Below are positions 10,293-19,166 of a DNA stretch of 64,000 nt, one piece after another. The stretch is taken from contig CAVPZS010000012.1 in NCBI GenBank assembly GCA_963710275.1, forward strand, positions 598,058-662,057. The letters run 5' to 3'. Position numbers and translations under genes: made by a program. The stretch's first letter is position 1, and each line of letters opens with the position of its first letter. Source of the stretch: Rhodoblastus sp963710275. Its GTDB lineage: Bacteria > Pseudomonadota > Alphaproteobacteria > Rhizobiales > Beijerinckiaceae. The notes beneath the pieces are model-generated. The model had not been told where the DNA came from, did not search any database, and was given only the letters and a program-made list of their open reading frames with translations.

Positions 10293-11756
10293 CTACCTCT
10301 CCTTGAGCGAGTCGGACGCGGTCTCGACCAGCGGCGAGAAGAGATATTCGAGGATGCGGCGCCGTCCGGTGACGATCTCGACCGTGACCGCCATGCCCGG
10401 GCGCAAGGGCATGGCCTTGCCGTCGATCGCCATGGAGTCGCGCCCGGGATCGATCGTGACCGGAAAGACCAGGTTCTGCGTGCGTTGCGCGCCGGCGAAG
10501 GTCTTGTCCTTCGGCGGGCGCGACGCGCCGGCTTCGTTCAGTTGCGCTTCGGGTTCGGGAATGGCGTCGCCGCCTACGCGCGTCACGGTCGCGGCGAGCG
10601 TGCCGTAGCGCGTGAAGGGGAAGGACTCGACCTTGACCAGCACCTTTTGGCCGGGCTTCACAAAGCCGACGTCCTGGTTGGCCAGATAGGATTCGATTTC
10701 CAGCGTCGCCCCGTCCGGGACGATGCGCATCAATTCGTCGCCGCTGCCGACGACCTGGCCGATGGTCGTCACGCTCAGGCCGTAGACCGCGCCGTCGATC
10801 GGGGCCGTCAGGTTCATGCGCGCCGTTTTCAGCCTGGCCTTGGCGAGCTTCTCGCGCCATTCGTCGGCCTGCCTTTGCGCCTCGGCGAGCTTTTGCGCGT
10901 TGTCGGCGATAAAATTTGAAAAAGCCTTGTCGCGTTCGCGCGACAGGACGTCGACGGCGGCGGACGCCACGTCGCGCTGGCCCTTTTGTAGCGCCAGTTG
11001 CGTCAGGTGGTATTTGAGGATTTCCAGGGCGTCGAGCACGTTGGATTTCGCGCCGGCTCCCAGTTTCGCCAGGGTCGAGCGCATGTCGACCCGCTCCTGC
11101 AGGACCTCCACCAGCTGCTGCTGCGCCTCCATGGCCGCGTTCGCCCGGTCGCGCTCGATCTGCTTCTGCTGGATCTGCGCGTCGAAACCGGCGGCCGTGG
11201 CCGCGAGCTGCGCGAGGTCGCCGGCCAGCACCAACTCCTCGCGGGCGCGATAGCGCGCCGGCTCGTCCCGGTCCCAGGCGATGGCCGGCGCGGGGCCGAG
11301 TTTTCGCGCCTGGGCGGCGGCAAGCGCGGCCTTGCGGCGCAAGGCTTCGGAGCGGCGCGCGTCATAGGCGGCCTGGGCGTCGGCCTCCTCCGCCTTGGCG
11401 TCGCCGGGGTCCATCTCGATCAGCACGTCCCCGGCCTTCACATGCCGGCCGTTCTCGACCAGGATCGCCGTTACCTTGCCGGTCTCCAGCGGCTGGATGA
11501 CCTTGACCCTTCCGGCGGGCTGGATCTTGCCCTGCGCCACGGCGACGATGTCGATGCGCGCGACCCAGGCCCAGCACACGGCGGCGGCGACAAGGGCCAG
11601 GACGACGAGGATCAGCGCCAGGCGCACCGGGGAGGGCGGCGTCTCCAGGATTTCGAGATCGGCCGGCAGGAACTCGCGGTCGGCGAGACAGGGCAGGTTC
11701 TTGCGCGGGGGCGCGGGCTCAGGCGGCGTCGGCGGGGTGCGGGCGATAATGTTCAT
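10293..11756 (-). CDS. HlyD-family type I secretion periplasmic adaptor
   Basis: This is the membrane-fusion component that links the ABC exporter to an outer-membrane TolC channel. The 487-residue protein has a short cytosolic proline-rich tail, one TM segment at about 46-65, a biotinyl-lipoyl half (GKVTAILVENGRHVKAGDVL), a long alpha-helical hairpin (about 130-320), the return lipoyl half and a beta-barrel with IETGRRRILEYLFSPL-type C-terminus typical of HlyD. The ATG at 11756 overlaps the exporter stop as ATGA, which indicates translational coupling and rejects the longer start. No tolC homologue is present in the window, so the outer-membrane channel must be encoded elsewhere. Confidence 0.93.
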   Translation of the reverse strand: MNIIARTPPTPPEPAPPRKNLPCLADREFLPADLEILETPPSPVRLALILVVLALVAAAVCWAWVARIDIVAVAQGKIQPAGRVKVIQPLETGKVTAILVENGRHVKAGDVLIEMDPGDAKAEEADAQAAYDARRSEALRRKAALAAAQARKLGPAPAIAWDRDEPARYRAREELVLAGDLAQLAATAAGFDAQIQQKQIERDRANAAMEAQQQLVEVLQERVDMRSTLAKLGAGAKSNVLDALEILKYHLTQLALQKGQRDVASAAVDVLSRERDKAFSNFIADNAQKLAEAQRQADEWREKLAKARLKTARMNLTAPIDGAVYGLSVTTIGQVVGSGDELMRIVPDGATLEIESYLANQDVGFVKPGQKVLVKVESFPFTRYGTLAATVTRVGGDAIPEPEAQLNEAGASRPPKDKTFAGAQRTQNLVFPVTIDPGRDSMAIDGKAMPLRPGMAVTVEIVTGRRRILEYLFSPLVETASDSLKER

Positions 11757-13918
11757 GCGCCCTCCCGCTCGCTCTGCATCGCCCAAAGCTGCGCATAGAG
11801 GCCATTGCGCTGTTTCAGCAGGTCGGCGTGCCGTCCCGCCTCGACCAGCCGTCCCTCGACCATGCCGATGATGATGTCGCAGTGACGGACCGCGGCGAGC
11901 CTGTGGGCGATGATGAACACCGTGCGATTGCGCACGATCTGGCGCATGTTGTGCTGGATGATGCGTTCGCTCGCATAATCGAGGGCGGAGGTCGCCTCGT
12001 CGAAGATCATGATCGGCGGATTGGTCGCCAGCGCCCGGGCGATGGCGAGGCGCTGCCGCTGGCCGCCCGAGAGGTTGGCCCCGCGTTCCTCGATCATCGT
12101 GTCATAGCCTTGCGGAAGTTTGCCGATGAACTCGTCGGCCCCGGCGAGGCGCGCGACGGCGATCACCTGCGCCCTCGGCATGGCCGGGCGGGCCAGGGCG
12201 ATATTGTCGTGGATCGTGCGGTTGAAAAGCAGGTTTTCCTGCAGCACGACTCCGATATGGCTGCGCAGCCACGCCGGATCGACCTGGCTGAGGTCGGCGT
12301 CGTCGAGCAGGACCTGGCCTTCCTCGGGAATATAGAAGCGCTGGATCAGTTTGGTCAGCGTCGATTTGCCAGAACCCGACGGCCCGACGATGCCGACGAC
12401 CGAACCGGGGCTGATGCGCATCGATATCTGGTTGAGCGTCAGCGGAGAGCCTGGCCGGTATCGGAAGCACACGTTGCGGAATTCGATCTTTCCGCGCGGC
12501 GGGGGAAGCTGGGCGCGAATGGCTGGGCACGGCTCCACGGGCGCGTTGAGAATGTCGCCGAGACGCTCGACAGAAACCTGCACCTGCTGGAAATCCTGCC
12601 ACAATTGCGACAGCCGCAGGACGGGGACCGCGACCTGCGCGGCGATCATGTTGAAGGCGACCAGTTCGCCGACGGTCAATTCGCCGTCGATCACCGCCTT
12701 GGCGCCGAACAGCAGCAGGGCCGCCGTCGAGAGCTTGTTGACATAGCCAATGGCGTTCTGGCCCTTGGCGCCGAGCATGGCCGCGGAAAATGCGGCCCGC
12801 ACATAGGCGGCGAGCCGTTCCTCCCATTGCTTGGCGACGATCGGCTCGATGGCGGCGGCCTTGATGGTTTGCATGCCGACGATGGCCTCGACAAGGAACT
12901 GCTGGCTTTCGGCGCCGCGGTTGAACTTCTGGTTGAGCTTCTCGCGCAGCAGCGGGCGCGCGAGGCTGGCGATGAGCAGGTAGAACGGAATGGCCGCCAG
13001 CACGATAAGCGTCAGCTTCCACGAATAGGCGAACAGGACCGCAACCAGGACAAAGGTGAAGAACAGGTCGAGGGCGGAAAACAGCCCCTGTCCTGTGAGG
13101 AAGGCGCGCACGGTCTCGAGTTCGCGCACGCGCGCCACCGTTTGTCCGGTCGGTCGCGTCTCGAAATAGGAGACCGGCAGGCGCGAGAGATGGCGAAACA
13201 GCCGCTGTCCCAGTTCGACGTCGATCCTGTTGGTGGTGTGTGACAGGCCATAGACGCGCAGATATTGCAGCACGACGTCGAACAGGCCAATCAGCGCGAG
13301 GCCGCCGACCAGCATGAACAGGGTGGAATAGCCGCGATGGGTCAGCACCTTGTCGATCACGACCTGAAAGAACAGCGGCGAGACCAGGGCGAAGACCTGG
13401 ACCAGGAAGGAGGCCGCCAGCACGTGGATCAGCGGCTTGCGGTAGCGCCAGATCGACGGCGCGAACCAGCGAAAGCCGAACGCGCGCGGATCAATTCCAG
13501 CGCCCAGGAAATGACGCGCCACCAGGATGAGCACGGGCTCGATCTCGCCCACGAGTTGGTCGAGCGGGATTTCGCGGGGGATCCGGGCGATGGGATCGAT
13601 GATGCGGAACAGGCCAGAAGCGGTCTCGCCGGCGAGGAGGCAATAGAGGCCGGACTTGAGGCGAAGGATCGCCGGCGTCGGGGCGCTGGCGACGCGCTCC
13701 GGCGACGGCCGCGCGACGATCCGCGCTTTGAGCCCGATCATCCTGGCGGCCCGCACCAGGTCTCTCTCGCTGGCCTCGCCATCGCCGAGCGCGAGCTCCT
13801 TGACGAAATGGCCGGGATTGACGGCGATCCGATAATAGGCGGCGACGCCGCAAAGCGCCTTCAACCCGGAATGGGTAATCGCTCCGCCCGAAGCATTTCG
13901 GAAAAACGGCTGGTTCAA
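11753..13918 (-). CDS. HlyB-like type I secretion ABC transporter (permease-ATPase)
   Basis: This 721-residue exporter has three parts. Residues about 10-130 form a C39-peptidase-like domain. The normal catalytic cysteine position reads HSG rather than a DCG-type motif, so it should bind rather than cleave its substrate, as in HlyB. Residues about 150-450 carry the six-helix ABC membrane domain. The nucleotide-binding domain shows Walker A GPSGSGKST at 512-520, signature LSGGQ at 616-620 and Walker B IMIFDEAT. The gene lies between the RTX-like exoprotein and the adaptor in one orientation, so it is the likely exporter of that protein. Confidence 0.94.
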   Translation of the reverse strand: MNQPFFRNASGGAITHSGLKALCGVAAYYRIAVNPGHFVKELALGDGEASERDLVRAARMIGLKARIVARPSPERVASAPTPAILRLKSGLYCLLAGETASGLFRIIDPIARIPREIPLDQLVGEIEPVLILVARHFLGAGIDPRAFGFRWFAPSIWRYRKPLIHVLAASFLVQVFALVSPLFFQVVIDKVLTHRGYSTLFMLVGGLALIGLFDVVLQYLRVYGLSHTTNRIDVELGQRLFRHLSRLPVSYFETRPTGQTVARVRELETVRAFLTGQGLFSALDLFFTFVLVAVLFAYSWKLTLIVLAAIPFYLLIASLARPLLREKLNQKFNRGAESQQFLVEAIVGMQTIKAAAIEPIVAKQWEERLAAYVRAAFSAAMLGAKGQNAIGYVNKLSTAALLLFGAKAVIDGELTVGELVAFNMIAAQVAVPVLRLSQLWQDFQQVQVSVERLGDILNAPVEPCPAIRAQLPPPRGKIEFRNVCFRYRPGSPLTLNQISMRISPGSVVGIVGPSGSGKSTLTKLIQRFYIPEEGQVLLDDADLSQVDPAWLRSHIGVVLQENLLFNRTIHDNIALARPAMPRAQVIAVARLAGADEFIGKLPQGYDTMIEERGANLSGGQRQRLAIARALATNPPIMIFDEATSALDYASERIIQHNMRQIVRNRTVFIIAHRLAAVRHCDIIIGMVEGRLVEAGRHADLLKQRNGLYAQLWAMQSEREGA

Positions 13919-14021
13919 GACGACGCCCCCGCGAACTCAGGCCCATCTCGCGCAGACGACATGGCGTCAGCGCCGCGTCATCGTCGCGCGAAAAAACTCA
14001 AGGCTGTCGACAGACGAACGA

Positions 14022-14040
14022 GGGCGGGATTGACCCGCCC
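14022..14040 (-). promoter_or_regulatory. Intercistronic hairpin between exoprotein and exporter genes
   Basis: GGGCGGG (14022-14028) and CCCGCCC (14034-14040) form a 7-bp all-GC stem with a 5-base loop in the 150-base gap between the RTX-like gene and the exporter. No U-run follows, so it would be a partial barrier or an mRNA-stabilising stem. It could lower exporter expression relative to the substrate. Confidence 0.4.
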
Positions 14041-14068
14041 CGTTGCGTTCTCCCTGAGGCTCCCGCGA

Positions 14069-15397
14069 TCAGGCGAACTTGAATGAAGAGGCGCTGAACG
14101 TCGTGCCGGCCGCGAACTTGATCTCGCCGCCGCCCAGCAACGGCAATACGTCGCCCGTGGCGGACACGTGCAGGTCGCTCAGCATCTGGCTGAAGCTCGT
14201 GATGGCCACGCCGCCGGGCGTGTAGAGGTCGGCCAGCGTCACCACCGCATTGGTTGAGTTGAGGTCCGCAATCGAAACCGTGCCCGTATAGTCGTTGCTC
14301 GATCCGGTAACGCTCAGCTGGTCGCCCGACGAGACCGGATTGAGGGTGACGGAGCCGCTGGCGTTGTTCGTGAAGGCGAAGGTCTCCAGGTTGCCATTCG
14401 AGTCGATCGACGTGCCCGACGTGGTGTCGTTGAGATTGAGCGTGTCGCGATTGCCGTTCAGCGTCGCGTCCAGCGCGCCATTGTTCTGGTCGACCGTGTT
14501 GCCTGATCCCAAGGTGGCGGTCGTCATGTCGTTGGCGTTGTCGTTGAAGGTCCAGGTTCCCGCTCTGGTCGAGCTGACCGTGTCGTCGCCCGGGCCGAAA
14601 GTTCCCATGTCGCCGGTCCCGCTGGCGGTCACGGTGTCATTGCCGGTTCCGGCCGTGACAGTATTGTCGGCGCCGCCGCCGAGATTGAAGATGTCGTTGC
14701 CGTTCCCGGCGCTGATCATGGCGCCGCTCATGCCGTGACCATTGATGGTGAAGTTTTCGTCGCCGCCGGTGAACGTATCGCCCGCTCCGGTGAGGTTGAC
14801 CGTGCTGCTGTAGGTGGAGAGGCCGTCGCCGGCGTAACCGATTGTGACAATGGCGCCGCCGCCGCCGAGGGTGACGCTGTTGGTGGCGTCTCCATTCAAC
14901 ACGACGGTATTGTTCGGGCCGCCGGCGTCGACATTATTGGTCCCGCCGGTATTGTCGATATTCACGTAATTGTATCCTCCCGGAGCGGTCGCGGAGGGAT
15001 CGACACCGATTTTGACGCTCACGGTCGAGCCGGACACGTTGGGGTCGCCCGAAGCCGCGCCCAGTTCGACATAATTCGAACTGCCGTCGCCGAGCACCGA
15101 GAAGTGGATGGTCGAGTGATTGATCGCTGCCGTGTTGTACAGGGCATTGTTATAGCCATCCAGGCTGAAGGTATCGTTCACATGCGAGATGGCGCCGCCG
15201 GAACTGTTCAGGTCAATGGTGGTGTTGCTGTCGGTCGGCGTCGAGCCGAACGGAAAGGCGAAGCCTGTGATGTCGATGTTTCCGCCGATGCCGATAAAGG
15301 TGTTGCCGACGCCGGCATTATAGATCTGGTCCGTTTGAAAACGATTCACAGCGTTTCCAAAAATGGTGACGCCGCTGTCCGTGACGAAAGTAGCCAT
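14069..15397 (-). CDS. RTX-like secreted protein, probable type I secretion substrate
   Basis: This 442-residue protein is rich in Gly, Asn, Asp, Thr and Ser, acidic, almost free of Cys and Lys, and has no Sec signal peptide. Residues about 225-275 contain calcium-binding nonapeptide-like repeats (AGNGNDIFNLGGG, AGTGNDTVTA, FGPGDDTVS). The C-terminal 60 residues end in a hydrophobic and hydroxylated tail (TFSASSFKFA), as expected for an uncleaved type I secretion signal. It is the first gene of the apparent exoprotein-ABC-HlyD operon. No enzymatic domain was recognised, so it may be a surface or matrix protein. The repeat content is lower than in large RTX toxins. Confidence 0.85.
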   Translation of the reverse strand: MATFVTDSGVTIFGNAVNRFQTDQIYNAGVGNTFIGIGGNIDITGFAFPFGSTPTDSNTTIDLNSSGGAISHVNDTFSLDGYNNALYNTAAINHSTIHFSVLGDGSSNYVELGAASGDPNVSGSTVSVKIGVDPSATAPGGYNYVNIDNTGGTNNVDAGGPNNTVVLNGDATNSVTLGGGGAIVTIGYAGDGLSTYSSTVNLTGAGDTFTGGDENFTINGHGMSGAMISAGNGNDIFNLGGGADNTVTAGTGNDTVTASGTGDMGTFGPGDDTVSSTRAGTWTFNDNANDMTTATLGSGNTVDQNNGALDATLNGNRDTLNLNDTTSGTSIDSNGNLETFAFTNNASGSVTLNPVSSGDQLSVTGSSNDYTGTVSIADLNSTNAVVTLADLYTPGGVAITSFSQMLSDLHVSATGDVLPLLGGGEIKFAAGTTFSASSFKFA

Positions 15398-15742
15398 TAT
15401 TCACCCTCCTCTTGAAGCGGACTCTTCTCGGGATTCGCGCGCCGACCTCGCGTGACGGGGCGATCCGACATCAGGTGGTTAACGGTAGACCTCCAGGTAG
15501 ATATTGCCCACTGCGGCCTTGATTTGCGCTGTTTCGACGGCCGTGTTTTTAAGCAACGTAAAGGTTAAGGCGGCGACGTAAAGCTGAAGCCACCGCAAAA
15601 ATATTAACATGTGGCGAGGCTTCCTGCTCGGTTTTCCGTCTTTCGACAGGTGACAATGCCGTGAATGGGCTTGGCCTTGTCGTGAATAGTTTGCATTATT
15701 GCAATCAGCGTTGGCCAACGCGCTCGGGACAGCGTCGGGCGC
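15398..15742. other. Gene-free interval upstream of the RTX-like gene
   Basis: About 345 bases lie between the RTX-like gene start and the terminator of the acyl-CoA synthetase gene. A 79-residue frame exists on the minus strand (15479-15718), but it lacks a ribosome-binding site and recognisable content, so it is not called. The AT-rich part (about 15525-15620) is the likely promoter region of the secretion operon. Confidence 0.5.
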
Positions 15743-15777
15743 AAAATAAAACCCCGGCGAAGTTTTCGCCGGGGTTT
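15743..15777 (-). terminator. Rho-independent terminator of the PrpE-like gene
   Basis: A 13-bp perfect stem (AAACCCCGGCGAA at 15749-15761 with its complement at 15765-15777) with a GTT loop is followed on the minus strand by TTTTATTTT. It ends the transcript of the acyl-CoA synthetase gene. Confidence 0.92.
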
Positions 15778-15802
15778 GTACTGCTGCGCCGGATCCTCGG
15801 AC

Positions 15803-17710
15803 TTACACGCCCTTGTTGCTCAGCGCCGCCATGATTTCGTCCATGATCGAGGGATCGTCGATGGTCGCCGGCATGGTCCAGGGATCGTGGTCGGCGATCT
15901 TCTTCATGGTGCCGCGCAGGATCTTGCCGGAGCGGGTCTTGGGCAGGCGGTTGACGGTGATGGCGATCTTGAACGCCGCCACCGGGCCGATCTTGTCGCG
16001 CACCAGCTTGACGAGATCCTTCTCGATGTCGATCGGCGAACGGGTCACGCCGGACTTCAGCACGACGAAACCGCAGGGCTGCTCGCCCTTGAGCTCGTCC
16101 TTGACGCCGATCACCGCGCATTCCGCGACATCGGGATGCGAGGCCAGAACCTCCTCCATGCCGCCGGTCGAGAGGCGGTGCCCCGCGACATTGATGATGT
16201 CGTCGGTGCGGCCCATGATGTAGAGATAGCCGTCCTTGTCGATGAAGCCGGCGTCGGCGGTCTTGTAATAGCCGGGGAAGTCGACGAGGTAGAATTCCTT
16301 CATCCGGCCGTCCTGCTTCCACAGGGTCGGCAGGCAGCCCGGAGGCAGCGGCAGCTTGACGACGATCGAGCCCATCTGGCCGGCCGGAACGGCATGGCAA
16401 CCCTCGTCGACGATCTGCACGTCATAGCCGGGCATGGCGACGGTCGGCGAGCCGTGCTTGACGGGCAGGGCGCCCAGGCCCACGGGATTGCCGGCGATGG
16501 CCCAGCCGGTTTCGGTCTGCCACCAATGGTCGATCACGGGAACGCCGAGAATTTGCTCGGCCCAGGCCACCGTGTCCGGATCGGCGCGCTCGCCGGCCAG
16601 GAACAGGGTGCGCAGGCTTTTGCCGACATTGTATCGCTTCAGATGTTCGGCGTTGGGGTCTTCCTTGCGCACGGCGCGGAAGGCGGTCGGCGCGGTGAAC
16701 AGCGCGGTGATATTATATTCCTCGATCATCCGCCAGAACGCGCCGGCGTCGGGCGTGCCGACCGGCTTGCCTTCATAGACGACGGTGGTCGCGCCATGCA
16801 GCAATTGCGCATAGATGATGTAGGAATGGCCGACCACCCAGCCGACGTCCGAGGCCGCCCAGAAAACCTCGCCCGGGTCGATGCCATAGAGGTTCTTCAT
16901 CGTCCATTTCAGCGCCACGGCATGGCCGCCGTTGTCGCGCACCACGCCCTTGGGGATGCCGGTCGTGCCCGAGGTATAGAGGATGTAAAGCGGGTCGGTC
17001 GCCGCCATTTCGACGGGCTCGACGTGGCGGCGTTCCGCCAGGGCCACGGTGACCAGGTCCTTCCAGTCGAAGTCGCGGCCGGGAGACATCGCCGCCGCTT
17101 CGAGCTGCGGCCTTTGCAGCAGCAGCACCTTTTCCGGCTTGACGGCGGCGAGGTCGATCGCCTCGTCGAGCAACGGCTTGTACTTGACGACGCGGTTCGG
17201 CTCGACGCCGCAGGAGGCGGCGAGGATGAGCTTGGGCTCGCAATCGTTGATGCGGGTCGCCAGCTCCTTCGACGCGAAGCCGCCGAACACCACGGAATGG
17301 ATGGCGCCGATGCGGGCGCAGGCGAGCACGCCGATCACCGCTTCCGGAATCATCGGCATGTAGACCAGCACGCGGTCGCCCTTGTGGACGCCGAAATCCT
17401 TCAGCACCGCGGCGACGGCGTTCACTTCCGCCAGCAACTCCGCGTAGGTGTAGGTACGCTTGATGCCGGTGACGGGGCTGTCGTAGATCAGCGCTGCCTG
17501 CTCGGCGCGGCCGTTCTTCACATGCCGGTCGAGCGCGTTGTAGCAGGTGTTGAGCGTGCCGTCGGGAAACCAGCGGCCATAGACGCCAGCCTGCGGGTCG
17601 AAGACCGTCTTGGGCGGCTTGATCCAGTCGATCTCCTTGGCCGCCTCGCCCCAGAAGGCGACCGGATCATTCTTCCAGGCGGCATAGACGTCATGATAGC
17701 GGCTGGCCAT
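15803..17710 (-). CDS. prpE: Propionate/acetate--CoA ligase, PrpE-like
   Basis: This 635-residue AMP-forming enzyme activates a short-chain acid to its CoA ester through an acyl-adenylate. It carries the acetyl/propionyl-CoA synthetase N-terminal cap, the adenylation loop YTSGTTGIPKG, the WWQTETG motif and the lysine motif TRSGKILRGTMKK near the C-terminus, whose Lys can be acetylated to switch activity off. Features such as VFGGFASKELATRI and the KNDPVAFWGEAAKEIDW start resemble propionyl-CoA synthetase PrpE more than Acs, but substrate choice cannot be proven from sequence. The ATG at 17710 has an AGAGGAAA ribosome site 5 bases upstream, preferred over a start ten codons earlier. It is monocistronic. 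Confidence 0.9.
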   Translation of the reverse strand: MASRYHDVYAAWKNDPVAFWGEAAKEIDWIKPPKTVFDPQAGVYGRWFPDGTLNTCYNALDRHVKNGRAEQAALIYDSPVTGIKRTYTYAELLAEVNAVAAVLKDFGVHKGDRVLVYMPMIPEAVIGVLACARIGAIHSVVFGGFASKELATRINDCEPKLILAASCGVEPNRVVKYKPLLDEAIDLAAVKPEKVLLLQRPQLEAAAMSPGRDFDWKDLVTVALAERRHVEPVEMAATDPLYILYTSGTTGIPKGVVRDNGGHAVALKWTMKNLYGIDPGEVFWAASDVGWVVGHSYIIYAQLLHGATTVVYEGKPVGTPDAGAFWRMIEEYNITALFTAPTAFRAVRKEDPNAEHLKRYNVGKSLRTLFLAGERADPDTVAWAEQILGVPVIDHWWQTETGWAIAGNPVGLGALPVKHGSPTVAMPGYDVQIVDEGCHAVPAGQMGSIVVKLPLPPGCLPTLWKQDGRMKEFYLVDFPGYYKTADAGFIDKDGYLYIMGRTDDIINVAGHRLSTGGMEEVLASHPDVAECAVIGVKDELKGEQPCGFVVLKSGVTRSPIDIEKDLVKLVRDKIGPVAAFKIAITVNRLPKTRSGKILRGTMKKIADHDPWTMPATIDDPSIMDEIMAALSNKGV

Positions 17711-17951
17711 CTTGTTTCCTCTCTTGTTTTTCCGCGCCATGGGCGACCCAAGCCGGGGCCGGATTGGGACGGAAAGTGCGACGGCGCGTCGAATAAGTCC
17801 AGAATGTCGCGCTCAATCCTTCGGCTAATGCCAAATCGCCCGATTCCGGCCGCCGGAAGGGCGAACAGGCTAAAATCCTTCCCCGAAGTCTCGCGTTGCG
17901 CGAATCTTAACCGGCGGGATGCGAAAAGGGGAGCTCTGACCGGAGTTTTCC

Positions 17952-19166
17952 TTGGCTGCTCCAGCGCAAAAAATCGCGATCCTGCGCGACGCTTCCTGGT
18001 TCGACGCCGAGCGGGCGCGCGCCTACGCCCTGATCCTGGCGGTGGTGCAATGCGCCGGCCTGATCGTGTTCGTGGGCTTGTCTTCGCAGGGCGCGGACGC
18101 CCGGGGTGAGCCGCTCGGCACGGATTTCGTCAGTTTCTGGACGGCGGCGCGCCTCGCGCTGTCCGGGGCGCCGGCCGCAGCCTATGATCCCGCCGCGCAC
18201 CAGGCAGCCGAACATGCCTTGTTTCCGGCCTTTTCCGGCTGGTACGCCTTCTTCTACCCGCCGATTTTCCTGCTCTATTGCCTGCCGCTGGCGCTGGCGC
18301 CCTATTTCATCGCCCTGGCGCTCTGGCTGTTCGCGACCGGCGCGGCATACGTCCAGGCGGTGCGGCGCATGGCGGCGAAGCGGATCGGCGTTCTTCCCAT
18401 CCTCGCTTTTCCCGCCGTCTTCACCAACATCGGCCATGGCCAGAACGCCTTTCTGACCACAGCCTTATTTGGCGGGGGAATCGCTTCCCTGAGCGCGCGG
18501 CCGGTCATCGCCGGGATGTTCTTCGGCGGCCTTGCCTACAAGCCGCAACTCGCCTTCGTCATTCCGCTGGGCCTCGCCGTGACAGGACGCTGGCGCGCCT
18601 TCTTCAGCATGGGCGCCACCGCCTTGATCCTGGCGGGACTGTCGCTGGCCGTTTTCGGCGAGAACGCCTGGAGCGCCTTCCTGGCTGAAGCGCCGCTGGC
18701 GCGGCAGACGCTTGAGCAGGGACTGGTCGGGCCGGAAAAGATGCAGAGCCTGTTCGCCGCGCTGCGCCTGCTTGGCGCCGGGCTTGTCTGGGCATACGCC
18801 CTTCAGGGGATGCTCACCGCCTGCGTCTGCGTCGTCCTTGTCGTGGTGTTGCGCAAGACCGGGGACGCCGTCGCGCAGGGCGCGCTGATGGCCGCGGCGG
18901 CCCTGCTGGCCACGCCTTTCGTGCTCGACTATGATCTGGCGCTGCTGGCGCTGCCCATGGCTTACCTGCTGTCGCTGGCGCTGCAGACCGGCTTCCGCTG
19001 CTACGAAAAAATCACCCTCATATCGGCGTTCGCGCTTCCCGCCGTCTCGCGCGCCCTGGCCGAGCACGCCCATCTGCCGCTGGCGCCGGCGATCCTGCTG
19101 CTGTTCTTCGTCATGCTGGCGCGGCGCGTCGCCCCGGCGCCGGTCCTTGTGGAGATCCCGGCGTGA
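17952..19166 (+). CDS. Glycosyltransferase family 87 protein (DUF2029)
   Basis: This is a multi-pass membrane protein of 404 residues with about ten hydrophobic segments and the DUF2029/GT87 pattern, related to mannosyltransferases that use polyprenyl-phosphate sugars. The first TM is at about 27-43. A periplasmic loop has the acidic TDFVSFWTAARL stretch, and FFYPPIFLLY and KPQLAFVIPLGL blocks follow. The only start found is TTG at 17952, with a plausible upstream GGAG. Its stop overlaps the GTG of the next glycosyltransferase by 4 bases, so the two form an operon and probably act on one glycolipid or polysaccharide. The acceptor is unknown. Confidence 0.78.
   Translation: MAAPAQKIAILRDASWFDAERARAYALILAVVQCAGLIVFVGLSSQGADARGEPLGTDFVSFWTAARLALSGAPAAAYDPAAHQAAEHALFPAFSGWYAFFYPPIFLLYCLPLALAPYFIALALWLFATGAAYVQAVRRMAAKRIGVLPILAFPAVFTNIGHGQNAFLTTALFGGGIASLSARPVIAGMFFGGLAYKPQLAFVIPLGLAVTGRWRAFFSMGATALILAGLSLAVFGENAWSAFLAEAPLARQTLEQGLVGPEKMQSLFAALRLLGAGLVWAYALQGMLTACVCVVLVVVLRKTGDAVAQGALMAAAALLATPFVLDYDLALLALPMAYLLSLALQTGFRCYEKITLISAFALPAVSRALAEHAHLPLAPAILLLFFVMLARRVAPAPVLVEIPA

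Noticed and set aside
15479..15718. A 79-residue minus-strand frame between the RTX-like and PrpE-like genes
   Set aside because: No ribosome site, odd composition and no family; it lies in what should be a promoter region.
15776..18109. A 777-residue plus-strand frame across the PrpE-like gene
   Set aside because: It is antisense to a fully conserved acyl-CoA synthetase and shows no family motif; it results from third-position GC bias.
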